Part shown: in pieces, positions 14,649 through 23,172 of the stretch | Numbering within the stretch: position 1 is the stretch's first letter | Layout of the letters: every line of letters starts with the position of its first letter | From: Alcaligenes endophyticus | GTDB lineage: Bacteria > Pseudomonadota > Gammaproteobacteria > Burkholderiales > Burkholderiaceae_B | Assembly: GCF_026344035.1 (NCBI RefSeq) | Contig: NZ_JAPKND010000001.1 | Span: 1 to 64,000 of the forward strand | Reading direction: 5' to 3' | DNA: 64,000 bases | The notes under the pieces: generated by a model | The model's input: the letters and a program-made list of their open reading frames with translations, nothing else | Database searches by the model: none | What the model was told of the DNA's origin: nothing | Program-made: the position numbers and the translations under genes

Positions 14649-16181
14649 TTACGCGTACTGCTCGCGCAATACGTTTTTTTGCACCTTACCCATTGTGTTA
14701 CGCGGTAAGCTTTCTACAATATGAATTTGCTTGGGCTGCTTGTAGTTGGCCATATTACTTTTCAGTAAAGCCTGTAGCGCCGCTACGTCCAACGTGACAC
14801 CCTCGTGAGGCACCACTACCGCGACCACTGCTTCGCCAAAATCTTTATGGGGCACACCGATTACAGCCGACTCGTTAACCCCTTCGAAGGTATCAATCAA
14901 TAGCTCAAGCTCTTTGGGGTAAACGTTAAAACCACCGCTAATAATTAAGTCTTTACCACGGCCTACTATGCTGAGGTATGGCTGTGTTGCGCCAACGTCT
15001 GTCCACTTACCCATATCACCAGTGCGAAACCAGCCATCGCCGGTAAACTCTTCGCGGGTTTTTTCTGGCATGCGCCAATATTCGGCAAACACGTTGGGGC
15101 CGCGCACTTGCACATGACCTATTTGCTCCAACTGGGACAATATTTCACCCTCGTCATTCATAATACGCACTTCGACATCAGGAAGTGGGACGCCGACCGT
15201 GCCACCGACACGCGGCCCCTGATCGGACAGATAGGGATTAGAGGTCAGCATAACGGTTTCACTCATGCCGTAACGCTCTAGAATGGTGTGTCCGGTGCGC
15301 TCGGTAAATTGTTGGAACGTATCCAGTAAAAGCGGCGCCGAGCCAGAAATAAATAAGCGCATTGAGGCGCACGTCTCGCGAGTGAATCTAGGCTCGTTTA
15401 ACAGACGCACGTAGTAGGTGGGAACGCCCATCATAACGGTGGACTGAGGCAAATACTTCAAGGCTTGCTCAATATCCAGACGCGGTAACCAAATCATGCG
15501 TGCCCCGGCTAATAAGGCACCATGCGAGGCGACAAATAAGCCATGCACATGAAAAATAGGCAACATGTGCAACAGCACATCGTCTGACTGCCAGCCCCAG
15601 AACTCTTTAAGCACGATGGCATTGGACGACAGATTCTCATGCGATAGCATGGCCCCTTTGCTACGCCCCGTTGTACCCGAGGTGTACAGAATAGCCGCCA
15701 AGTCATCCGCCTGACTTTGTACTGTCGTAAATTGCTGGCTTTTGCTGGCTGACTGCTCCATCACCGAGCCTTGGCCTTGCGCATCCAGTGTTAACACATG
15801 AGCAATCTGTGCCTCTTTCAAGGTCGCTTGCATTGCCTCAACGCGTGCAGGATCCAACACCACTAGCTCAGGCTCTGCATCCTTTAAAAAATACGCTAAC
15901 TCAGCCGCGGTATAGGCCGTGTTCAAAGGCAGATATACGTACCCAGCACGCAAGCAGGCCAAATACAACATTAAGGCTTCGGGGCTTTTCTCGACTTGCA
16001 CTGCTACCCGCGCACCCGGTTGCAGGGCTAAATCTGTTAGCAAGTGAGCGATACGCGCACTGGTGTGCTCTAAGTCGTCCCAACTGTAATCCCGCGTGGG
16101 CGTATGTATCGCTACCGCCCCCCTATCGGCAGCAAAGCCTTGTGACAAGATAGCGTATAAATTAGCGTTCTGTAAGCTCAA
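14649..16181 (-). CDS. matB: Malonyl-CoA synthetase (AMP-forming acyl-CoA ligase)
   Basis: The 510-residue enzyme activates malonate to malonyl-CoA with ATP and CoA. The adenylation P-loop YTSGTTGRSKGAMLSH is near residue 167, the core A5-type motif RYGMSETVM near residue 300, and the C-terminal hinge and lysine region GRGKDLIISGGFNVYPKELE near residue 410. It starts 2 bases after the crotonase gene. The neighbouring malonyl-CoA decarboxylase makes malonate the clear substrate, although the sequence alone would allow another short dicarboxylate. Confidence 0.9.
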   Translation of the reverse strand: MSLQNANLYAILSQGFAADRGAVAIHTPTRDYSWDDLEHTSARIAHLLTDLALQPGARVAVQVEKSPEALMLYLACLRAGYVYLPLNTAYTAAELAYFLKDAEPELVVLDPARVEAMQATLKEAQIAHVLTLDAQGQGSVMEQSASKSQQFTTVQSQADDLAAILYTSGTTGRSKGAMLSHENLSSNAIVLKEFWGWQSDDVLLHMLPIFHVHGLFVASHGALLAGARMIWLPRLDIEQALKYLPQSTVMMGVPTYYVRLLNEPRFTRETCASMRLFISGSAPLLLDTFQQFTERTGHTILERYGMSETVMLTSNPYLSDQGPRVGGTVGVPLPDVEVRIMNDEGEILSQLEQIGHVQVRGPNVFAEYWRMPEKTREEFTGDGWFRTGDMGKWTDVGATQPYLSIVGRGKDLIISGGFNVYPKELELLIDTFEGVNESAVIGVPHKDFGEAVVAVVVPHEGVTLDVAALQALLKSNMANYKQPKQIHIVESLPRNTMGKVQKNVLREQYA

Positions 16182-16183
16182 GA

Positions 16184-16984
16184 TCAGTCTCCAATAAAAA
16201 CAGGTTCTTCACCCGCCAAAAAGGCACGCACCCCTTCCTGATGGTCGTGCGTGGGGGCGTAAGCAAAAAAATCTCGGTATTCAGCTTGGCTTAGAGCGAC
16301 AGGAACAGGGCTTAGGCGACGTAGCATGCGCTTATTTAAGCGCGCAGCTCGAGCACTACCTTGCTTGATGCGTTGTACGCTTTGGTTTACCTCAGCCGCT
16401 AACTGTTCAACATCCACTAAGCGCGTCAACAAGCCCTTTTCCCATGCCTGCTGGGCAGTCAAAATACGCCCCTCTAGTAGAATCTCACTGGCCACCGCTA
16501 AACCGGCCAAACGTAATAGACCAATCATTTCTTCGGGCGCCATGGGAAAACCCAACTTATTAATGGGTGCCCCAAACCGGGCGTTACGACTGGCGATTCG
16601 CATATCGCATTGCGCAGCGATCTCCAAGCCTCCGCCCACACATACGCCTTCAATTTTGGCAATCAGCGGATGAGGACACGCCGCTAAGGCGTGCAAGGCA
16701 GGTGCCAGAATACGGCGGTGATAATGCATAACGCTTTCCAGATCATGCCGTTGGGCGGGAAACTCGCTGATATCTGCCCCAGCCGCGAAGTTCCCGTCCA
16801 TGCCCTGCACAATCACAGCGCGAATGCTCATGTCTTGATTGATCTGCTGCATGTGGCCGCACAAGCTATGCCACATATTGATTGACAAGGCGTTCAGCTT
16901 ACCCGGATGCGATAAGCTTAAGGTCACTACATTGTCGGCATCATGCCGAAGAATCTGACCTTTTTCTGCTGTACTCATAACCAT
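16184..16984 (-). CDS. Enoyl-CoA hydratase/isomerase (crotonase) family protein in the malonate operon
   Basis: The 266-residue protein has the crotonase oxyanion-hole segments NFAAGADISEF (about residues 69-79) and EGVCVGGGLEIAAQCDMRIAS (about residues 114-133). It is inserted between matA and matB, overlapping the end of the decarboxylase gene by 10 bases. A crotonase is not needed for the two-step malonate route, so its role here is open: it may process a related acyl-CoA or a decarboxylation product. GTG/ATG alternatives exist within the first three codons (MVMSTAEKG). Confidence 0.82.
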   Translation of the reverse strand: MVMSTAEKGQILRHDADNVVTLSLSHPGKLNALSINMWHSLCGHMQQINQDMSIRAVIVQGMDGNFAAGADISEFPAQRHDLESVMHYHRRILAPALHALAACPHPLIAKIEGVCVGGGLEIAAQCDMRIASRNARFGAPINKLGFPMAPEEMIGLLRLAGLAVASEILLEGRILTAQQAWEKGLLTRLVDVEQLAAEVNQSVQRIKQGSARAARLNKRMLRRLSPVPVALSQAEYRDFFAYAPTHDHQEGVRAFLAGEEPVFIGD

Positions 16985-18288
16985 CTACTCGTTAAACGCG
17001 ACTTAGGTTTACCTGCCGCCAGTGCTTGCATGTTGGCATCCAACTGATCAAGCTCATACAGGTAGTTCACCATCATTCCACAAGACTGCTGCATACCCTT
17101 AGGTGAGCAATCAGCGGCCCAGTTCAGACGCTCAATTCGAGCCCCATTACCCAAATGGAAACGTGCTACCGAATCGACTAACTGATCGTTGCGCATGCTC
17201 ATCAAATACGCACTCGCAAAACGCAATGCAATCCGCTCAATGGCTTCGTTACGCTCTTGCACCGCCGTGCTAATACGAATAAGCCACTTGCGTCCAGAAT
17301 CGGGATCGCCTGCCGCCAAGCGTTTTTCTGTTTTATCCGTGAGATATTCTTGCAAACTATCGCCATCTTGTTTTTCTAGCCAGCGAGTAAAACCTGGAAT
17401 TGGCGACAGCGTTACAAAGGTTTTTAGCTGGGGATAATCTTTCATTAAGGCGTCGATCACGCGCTTTAATAAGAAGTTTCCGAAGCTAATACCCCGTAAA
17501 CCGGCTTGCGTATTGGAAATAGAATAGAAGTTAGCACAGCGCGCTTTACTCAAATCGGTGTCTGAGCCCTCGGGGTCAAGCAAGTGCTGAACACTATCGG
17601 CCATGTTTTGTGTTAAGGCGATTTCCACAAAAATCAAAGGAATATCAGCCATGCGCGGATGAAAATAGGCGTAGCAGCGGCGCGTGCCCGTCAGTCTGTG
17701 TTTCAACTCAGACCAAGAGTTAATTTCATGCACTGCCTCGTACTCGATTAGCTTTTCCAATAAAGATGCCGGAGAATCCCACGTAATGGGACGTAATTGC
17801 AACATGCCCACATCAAACCAGCTAATCAATAAAGGTTTTAGCTCTTTGTCTAACTCTTGCAACTCAGGCCGCTCTTTCATGGCGGCGAGAATATCAGCGC
17901 GCAAGCGCACCAGTGGGTGCAAGCTGTCTGCACGCGCATACAAGCGCCGGAAAAACAACGCGCCTTGTTGCCCAGACAATACCTGTTCGCGCCTAGCTAA
18001 GGCTAACTCGCTGAGCATCGTTAAGCGTTTATTTTGATCGCCTTGCTCATAACTGAGCAGCCACTTATCCATTTCTTGATTCGCAGCGTTATCCGTCAGC
18101 GCTGCCGTCAGTAAGGCTTGTAAACGCTCTTGGCTATCGTTACGATTTTTTTCTAGCAAACGACCTAAGCGATCTCGCCAGCCACGCACCACTTTCATGG
18201 CTCCACCTTGAGGGAGCTCCTCGGTATCAGGTAATGGTTCCGAGACTACCGCTACGGCTCTTTCTTTGCTCTTTTCCTCAGTCATCAT
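16975..18288 (-). CDS. matA: Malonyl-CoA decarboxylase
   Basis: The 437-residue enzyme converts malonyl-CoA to acetyl-CoA and CO2. The PF05292-type catalytic half shows HPRMADIPLIFVEIALT, the block SNTQAGLRGISFGNFLLKRV, and TLSPIPGFTRWL. The N-terminal helical domain covers about residues 40-180. The start codon overlaps the end of the GntR gene by 11 bases, so regulator and enzyme are translationally linked. Length is typical of bacterial MCD. Confidence 0.92.
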   Translation of the reverse strand: MMTEEKSKERAVAVVSEPLPDTEELPQGGAMKVVRGWRDRLGRLLEKNRNDSQERLQALLTAALTDNAANQEMDKWLLSYEQGDQNKRLTMLSELALARREQVLSGQQGALFFRRLYARADSLHPLVRLRADILAAMKERPELQELDKELKPLLISWFDVGMLQLRPITWDSPASLLEKLIEYEAVHEINSWSELKHRLTGTRRCYAYFHPRMADIPLIFVEIALTQNMADSVQHLLDPEGSDTDLSKARCANFYSISNTQAGLRGISFGNFLLKRVIDALMKDYPQLKTFVTLSPIPGFTRWLEKQDGDSLQEYLTDKTEKRLAAGDPDSGRKWLIRISTAVQERNEAIERIALRFASAYLMSMRNDQLVDSVARFHLGNGARIERLNWAADCSPKGMQQSCGMMVNYLYELDQLDANMQALAAGKPKSRLTSRWL

Positions 18289-18955
18289 TGCTTGCTCCTT
18301 GAGCTAAGTGGGCCAACTGATGCAGCACTGCAATTTGCTTCAATAAGTGGTCCTGAGTAATGGATTGCGCTAAGGCAGCATCACGCTGCTTTAAGGCGGC
18401 AAAAATAGCTAAATGTTCTGCACAGGACTGCTCAATACGCCCTGGAAACGATAAAGTCTTATGTCGATAAAGACATAAGCGATTGCGTAAACTATCCACC
18501 AAACCAGATAACCACGGGTTATTCGCTAAATCCTGAATGGCCTTGTGAATAACTTCGTTGGTTAAGTAGTACTGACTTGTGTTACCCGCTTGGGCATACT
18601 CTTGCAACTGCTGGTGCACAGGCTCTAAACGCTCTAAGTCCTCATCTTGAATCAGTAAAGCGGCTTCATAAGCACAACGCCCCTCAAGCATGGCCATCAA
18701 GGGAAAAATCTGGTCTAGGTCGGCAAGATTTAATTCATTCACAAAACACCCGCGCCGTGGCTCCAAGCGCATTAAACCTTCCGACACCAGCACTTTCAGA
18801 GCTTCTCGCAGGGGCGTACGCGAAATACCTAGCTCCTCAGTCAGACTTAGCTCATCCACCCATGAGCCCGGCGCTAATGTGCCCTTGGCGATCATGTCCC
18901 GCAAACGGGCTGCCACCTCTAGGTACAACACTTGCTGGACGATACGCTGACTCAT
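18278..18955 (-). CDS. matR: GntR-family (FadR subfamily) regulator of the malonate operon
   Basis: This 225-residue protein has an N-terminal winged helix (about residues 10-75, ELSLTEELGISRTPLREALK) and an all-helical FCD-type ligand domain (about residues 85-210). It is the first gene of the malonate operon, overlapping matA. MatR of other bacteria represses malonate genes and releases DNA on binding malonate; that function is inferred from position. The promoter region contains palindromes that could be its own operator. Confidence 0.85.
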   Translation of the reverse strand: MSQRIVQQVLYLEVAARLRDMIAKGTLAPGSWVDELSLTEELGISRTPLREALKVLVSEGLMRLEPRRGCFVNELNLADLDQIFPLMAMLEGRCAYEAALLIQDEDLERLEPVHQQLQEYAQAGNTSQYYLTNEVIHKAIQDLANNPWLSGLVDSLRNRLCLYRHKTLSFPGRIEQSCAEHLAIFAALKQRDAALAQSITQDHLLKQIAVLHQLAHLAQGASNDD

Positions 18956-18979
18956 TTTTGTCCTCTTGGAAGCGTGTTA

Positions 18980-19012
18980 ATTGTGCAATGATTAATTAGT
19001 AATTCATAATTA
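18980..19012. promoter_or_regulatory. Candidate operator region for the GntR regulator
   Basis: Upstream of the regulator gene lie ATTG-TG-CAAT (18980-18989) and TAATTA-N8-TAATTA (18993-19012). The first resembles the TTGTATACAA-type site reported for MatR. It sits 25 bases before the start codon, in a good place for autorepression. Confidence 0.4.
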
Positions 19013-19083
19013 CAGAGATAGACTACCAAGCTCTTGCCTAAAAACTTATCCCTAAAAACCCTTATGACACGTATAAAACGCAT

Positions 19084-19111
19084 AAAAAAACGCCCCCTAA
19101 GGAGCGTTTTT
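19084..19111 (-). terminator. Intrinsic terminator of tctBA
   Basis: On the minus strand, a stem (AAACGCTCC / GGGGCGTTT, one mismatch) with a TTAG loop is followed by a run of T residues, just after the tctA stop. Confidence 0.75.
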
Positions 19112-19127
19112 GTCTACTGCAACGTCG

Positions 19128-20633
19128 TTAAACTATATGTCTACGAGCCCGTAATGCGCGCGAGCGTAACTGCTTATACAAGACAAAGAGCAGCATCATT
19201 ATCACAATCGCCATAAACGTACCGGATAAAGGACGTGTAAAGAAAGTGCTGAAGTCACCACGCGATAACAATAAAGCGCGACGGAAGTACTCCTCTAGCA
19301 TAGGCCCAAGCACATAACCCAGTAGTAAGGGGGCGGGCTGGAAACCCAACACTGCGGCAATGTAGCCAAATACCCCTAGGCCTAGGACGACATACACATC
19401 GAACAGATTATTGTTGGAACTGTAAACTCCAATGGCCACGAGGAACAAAACCACCGGGAAGATGAGTCGATACGGCACCGACAATAGTTTTACCCACATG
19501 CCAATAAGTGGAATGTTCAGAATCATCAACATCACGTTACCGATCCAGAAGCTAACTAACAGCCCCCAAAACAACTCGGGATGCTCAGTCATCAACTGAG
19601 GGCCGGGCGTAATATTGTGAATCATCATGGCGCCCAGCATTAAGGCCATTACCGCATCACCAGGAATCCCTAAGGTTAAGGTAGGGATAAACGCAGTGAT
19701 TGCCGCTGAGCTGTTTGCCGACTCAGGGCCTGCAACCCCTTCAATCGCCCCTTTACCAAAACGGCTAGGATCTTTAGCGACTTTTTTCTCAATCGCATAA
19801 GACATGAACGAGGCCATGGTACCCCCTGCACCAGGTAAGATACCCAGCACTGAGCCTATACCCGAACCACGAGCAATAGCCCCCATGGATTGCTTCATTT
19901 CACCTTTAGCGGGACGAATAGAGGTACTACTGACCGCCTTGGCAATCAGTGTACCTTCACCGATACGACCAGCATTAGCCAATACATCCGATATCCCGAA
20001 CAAGCCCATCGCCAACGCCACCAAAGCCAGGCCATCTTGCAGTTCTACAATACCAAAGTCAAAACGAGCCACCCCGCTATTAACGTCAGTACCGACTACG
20101 CCAAACAGCAAGCCTATGACTACCGAGGCCACGCCTTTCAAAGGTGAGCCTGTGGTCAGCACCGAGGCGGCCAATAAGCCCATCACCATCAGCGCAAAAT
20201 ACTCCGCTGGCCCAAACAAAAATGCCACGTCAGTCAGCAAAGGACTGAAGAACATCATCAATATGATACCGACCATCACGCCGATGAAAGAGGCGAACAT
20301 GGCCATAAAAATAGCAGGGCCACCGCGCCCTTGACGGGCCATTGGGTGTCCATCCACACACACCACAGCGTGCGACGCAGTTCCTGGCAAATTGAGCAAA
20401 ATGGAGGTCGTAGCACCACCAAAGCTAGTGCCGTAATACAGCCCAGCCAACATGAGTAGCCCCCCTACTGGATCAAGTCCGTAGGTGACGGGCAGCAACA
20501 TGGAAATAGCGGCTAAAGCACCGATACCTGGGAGTACGCCAATCAAGTTACCGAGAAAAACCCCGACAAACGCATAGATTAGGTAGTTCCAAGAAAAGGC
20601 CGTCTGAAAGCCCAGTATTAGGTTATCTAACAT
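19128..20633 (-). CDS. tctA: Tripartite tricarboxylate transporter large permease TctA
   Basis: The 501-residue membrane protein has the TctA signature near the N terminus: GNLIGVLPGIGALAAISMLLP, then YGTSFGGATTSILLNLPGTA. The second repeat shows GIGSVLGILPGAGGTMASFM and TLGIPGDAVMALMLGAMM. About 11-12 helices are predicted. It follows tctB by 3 bases. No TctC binding-protein gene lies in the operon, so it must use one encoded elsewhere. The substrate cannot be read from the permease. Confidence 0.92.
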   Translation of the reverse strand: MLDNLILGFQTAFSWNYLIYAFVGVFLGNLIGVLPGIGALAAISMLLPVTYGLDPVGGLLMLAGLYYGTSFGGATTSILLNLPGTASHAVVCVDGHPMARQGRGGPAIFMAMFASFIGVMVGIILMMFFSPLLTDVAFLFGPAEYFALMVMGLLAASVLTTGSPLKGVASVVIGLLFGVVGTDVNSGVARFDFGIVELQDGLALVALAMGLFGISDVLANAGRIGEGTLIAKAVSSTSIRPAKGEMKQSMGAIARGSGIGSVLGILPGAGGTMASFMSYAIEKKVAKDPSRFGKGAIEGVAGPESANSSAAITAFIPTLTLGIPGDAVMALMLGAMMIHNITPGPQLMTEHPELFWGLLVSFWIGNVMLMILNIPLIGMWVKLLSVPYRLIFPVVLFLVAIGVYSSNNNLFDVYVVLGLGVFGYIAAVLGFQPAPLLLGYVLGPMLEEYFRRALLLSRGDFSTFFTRPLSGTFMAIVIMMLLFVLYKQLRSRALRARRHIV

Positions 20634-20636
20634 GAC

Positions 20637-21137
20637 TTAACCCCAAGTAAAGAGCGGAAACTGCAATTGCAGACCATAATGGAACAGGCCCACTGCGGCC
20701 AAGGTCACCCCTATAGCCAAGAAGATGGAACTTTTAAGGCTATTAGCTTTGTCACCCAACGCGGCTACTAAAATCAAAATGAACGTCGCGGGCACTAAAC
20801 CACCGTATTTCCCTACCAAGATAAACAGCAGCATAGAAGCCACAATCGCAATCCAGGGCCTCACACGCTCGCCCCAGCTCATACTCTTTTCCTCGGTGTC
20901 GTCGGAAGGCTCACCTAATAAAGCCAACTCTTGACTATCATCGGGCAGCACAAAAATGAGCACGCCAAAAACCAGTAATAACACCCCTAAGGATAAAGGA
21001 AAATATCCCGGTCCCATTCTGGATGCCGTGCCGATGGTGTACTCCAGGCTCTGCATCACTGTCCCTAAACCCAATACGATCAGCAAGCCCGATGAAGCCA
21101 GCTTCCTGCGTTTTAATAATTGTTTATTCATATCCAT
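20637..21137 (-). CDS. tctB: Tripartite tricarboxylate transporter small permease TctB
   Basis: The 166-residue protein has four membrane helices and an acidic cytoplasmic loop (about residues 64-84), typical of TctB. It is the first gene of the operon. Start codons at 21137 and 21131 are both possible. No strong ribosome site is visible. Confidence 0.85.
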   Translation of the reverse strand: MDMNKQLLKRRKLASSGLLIVLGLGTVMQSLEYTIGTASRMGPGYFPLSLGVLLLVFGVLIFVLPDDSQELALLGEPSDDTEEKSMSWGERVRPWIAIVASMLLFILVGKYGGLVPATFILILVAALGDKANSLKSSIFLAIGVTLAAVGLFHYGLQLQFPLFTWG

Positions 21138-21184
21138 ACTTTAAAAAAGCACGACCCATGTCGTCACCGATAACCGGTGAAGAA

Positions 21185-21215
21185 CCCCTGTCGATAGTTA
21201 ATGACTATCTAGGGG
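21185..21215 (-). promoter_or_regulatory. Extended inverted repeat in the tctB leader
   Basis: The inner arms GATAGT/ACTATC and outer arms CCCCT/AGGGG pair around a TAATG loop about 50 bases upstream of tctB. It could be an operator or a leader RNA stem. No T tract follows. Confidence 0.45.
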
Positions 21216-21546
21216 CGGAGTCTAAACAATAAAAAACACAGGCATCATTACAAAACAGCAATAATGTCCACCCACACCCGCAAACACCTTATTTCATGCG
21301 CCTTAGCAGACGACAGCGGGTTTACACCTAAGGCTGTAAAAGACACGAAAACGACCCCTTTACTTGGCCAAGAGATTCAAAGTCGGTAGTCAGGCACTGC
21401 CATCAGAACAACAGCAGAGTAGTACAAGGGTAACAAGTTAGCTTCTCAAAATAGGGCAAACTTGAGATACAAAGACGTTTGCTTCTCAAACATAAACATC
21501 AAGGTGGTTTGTCTCTCACTTTTGAAGGTTTTTGATAGACAACAAA

Positions 21547-21575
21547 AAACCCGCTAACCGTATTGGCGCGGGTTT
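21547..21575 (-). terminator. Terminator of tRNA-Arg
   Basis: On the minus strand, the stem AAACCCGC / GCGGGTTT closes a 13-base loop and is followed by a T run. It lies 35 bases after the tRNA 3' end. Confidence 0.7.
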
Positions 21576-21609
21576 AGAGGTTATTAATTGGCTTTGCTTT
21601 ACAGAAGTA

Positions 21610-21686
21610 TGGCCTGCCCTACAGGATTCGAACCTGTGGCCTACTGCTTAGAAGGCAGTTGCTCTATCCATCTGAGCTAAGGGCAG
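21610..21686 (-). tRNA. tRNA-Arg (anticodon TCT)
   Basis: On the minus strand, the acceptor arms CTGCCCT and AGGGCAG pair fully. The D arm has GCTC/GAGC, the anticodon loop is CTTCTAA inside a CTGC/GCAG stem, and the T arm has GGTTCGAATCC. CCA is encoded at 21610-21612. Confidence 0.95.
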
Positions 21687-21870
21687 TTAAGTTGGCTAAC
21701 AGACAAGAGCCAGAAAAGCTGCCCATTCTACCCCGAAAACGTGATGAAGGTAAGAGCTCTCAACCGTTCGCTATAAAAACCAGTAATTTTTTACTTTCGC
21801 CTTACAAAATGCACGCCATAAAATGGTAAATTGCCTGTTACGTCCACGCCACATACTCTGTATTAACTTT

Positions 21871-23172
21871 ATGAAAATTTCTAATAAACCCAGTATGCAT
21901 AAGCTATTGCTCAGTATGACGTTATTAGGGCTACCACTCTGCCAACAGGCTTATGCTGGAGTGACCTACCAGTTGCGTCAAGTACAGGCTGGCTCAGGCG
22001 AAACGATCAATATCGACGCTATTGTATTTAACGATACCGATAGCGTCATGAACTGGAGTGCTCCGGCTCATTTAGTCTTACAGTGGCGCGATAATCAGGG
22101 GCAAATAATACGTAGCCTCGCTGAGCGGGATTCGTCTCAAGCCTCAGCTAGCCTGCCCGTGAACACATTTAGCAAGTTTTCTTGGCGTGCTGTCGTACCT
22201 AGTGGGGTGCGTGGTTTACAGGCCCTGAACATCGAGGGCGAGCCAGTCATTCTGGCCTTAGACACTAACCCTCAATCTGCTAGCCCCCTTACCGCTACGG
22301 TGGCTCACACCGCTGTCATTGACGCTGGTGCCGCCAATAATACCAACGGGCGTGACCCAGAACTTCCCGCCGCACAAGTAGCAGCTATCGGTGTCAATCC
22401 AGAAAGTGGCCCTGGGATTAGAACAGAAGCACTTCAAACTACAGATCAAGGATTCCGTAGTTTTAGGGATGCTATTGGCGCGCACGACCCCACCTATTTT
22501 ATTGTTGGTAGCCGCGGCGGAAGCAACGCACGCTTTCAGATTAGTTTCCGCTACCGTTTACACTCACCTGCAGATCCGCTTAATCCAAAATTTTTCGATC
22601 ATTTTTACATGGGCTACACTCAAACGGCTTTGTGGGATCTGCATGCAGACTCTAAGCCTTTTGTGGACACCACTTATAGCCCAAGCTTATTCTGGCACAA
22701 AGACTCTATGTGGGAGTCAGCCGGTAAAAGTGTGTTTGCAGGTCTAGCCGCCGGCTACGAGCACGCCTCGAACGGGAAAGCGGGGGACGACTCGCGCTCC
22801 ATGAATGACTTCTTCATCCAGCCCGAGCTGAACTACCGTTTCGATGATGGCGCCGTCCTTAGTTTTAGGCCTCGTCTGAAAGCCTATGTATTCATGAATG
22901 AAAATGCTGACTATCGGGATTATATGGGTCGTATAGACTGGAACCTACGGTACGCTCGCCATAACGGCTTGGTGTTAAGTGGCCGCTATACGCAAGGTTC
23001 TGATGGCCGCAAGAGCAAACAAGTTGCCGTTGCCTGGCCCTTAAAGCGCACGCCGCTAAATATGAATGGTTATTTGTACGGGCAATACTATTCGGGCTAC
23101 GGCGAAACCATGTTGCACTACCGCAGCAAAGCCGCCTCGCAATTTCGTGTTGGTCTAGCTCTGGTGCCTTAA
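21871..23172 (+). CDS. pldA: Outer-membrane phospholipase A (OMPLA)
   Basis: This outer-membrane beta-barrel enzyme hydrolyses misplaced phospholipids. The catalytic His and Ser are in YEHASNG (near residues 298 and 300), with the downstream calcium-site Ser and Asn in GDDSRSMND. The C-terminal half is a barrel ending near FRVGLAL. An N-terminal signal peptide (cleavage near AYA) is followed by a domain of about 150 residues not found in E. coli PldA, with a beta-rich composition. I place the start at ATG 21871; the frame is open from 21823, and 21895 is another option. The stop overlaps that of the convergent LysR gene by 4 bases. Confidence 0.9.
   Translation: MKISNKPSMHKLLLSMTLLGLPLCQQAYAGVTYQLRQVQAGSGETINIDAIVFNDTDSVMNWSAPAHLVLQWRDNQGQIIRSLAERDSSQASASLPVNTFSKFSWRAVVPSGVRGLQALNIEGEPVILALDTNPQSASPLTATVAHTAVIDAGAANNTNGRDPELPAAQVAAIGVNPESGPGIRTEALQTTDQGFRSFRDAIGAHDPTYFIVGSRGGSNARFQISFRYRLHSPADPLNPKFFDHFYMGYTQTALWDLHADSKPFVDTTYSPSLFWHKDSMWESAGKSVFAGLAAGYEHASNGKAGDDSRSMNDFFIQPELNYRFDDGAVLSFRPRLKAYVFMNENADYRDYMGRIDWNLRYARHNGLVLSGRYTQGSDGRKSKQVAVAWPLKRTPLNMNGYLYGQYYSGYGETMLHYRSKAASQFRVGLALVP

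Larger units (their letters stand above)
21138..21609. other. Long intergenic region upstream of tctB
   Basis: This gap of about 470 bases holds no supported gene. It contains two inverted repeats in the tctB leader: TCACCG-ATAAC-CGGTGA (21164-21180), and a longer stem CCCCT...AGGGG enclosing GATAGT-TAATG-ACTATC (21185-21215). The 10-mer GCTTCTCAAA occurs at 21441-21450 and 21481-21490, exactly 40 bp apart. The terminator of the tRNA-Arg gene lies at 21547-21575. Confidence 0.5.

Noticed and set aside
21610-21686. Integration site of a mobile element at tRNA-Arg
   Set aside because: No integrase, no partial repeat of the tRNA end and no mobile genes nearby.
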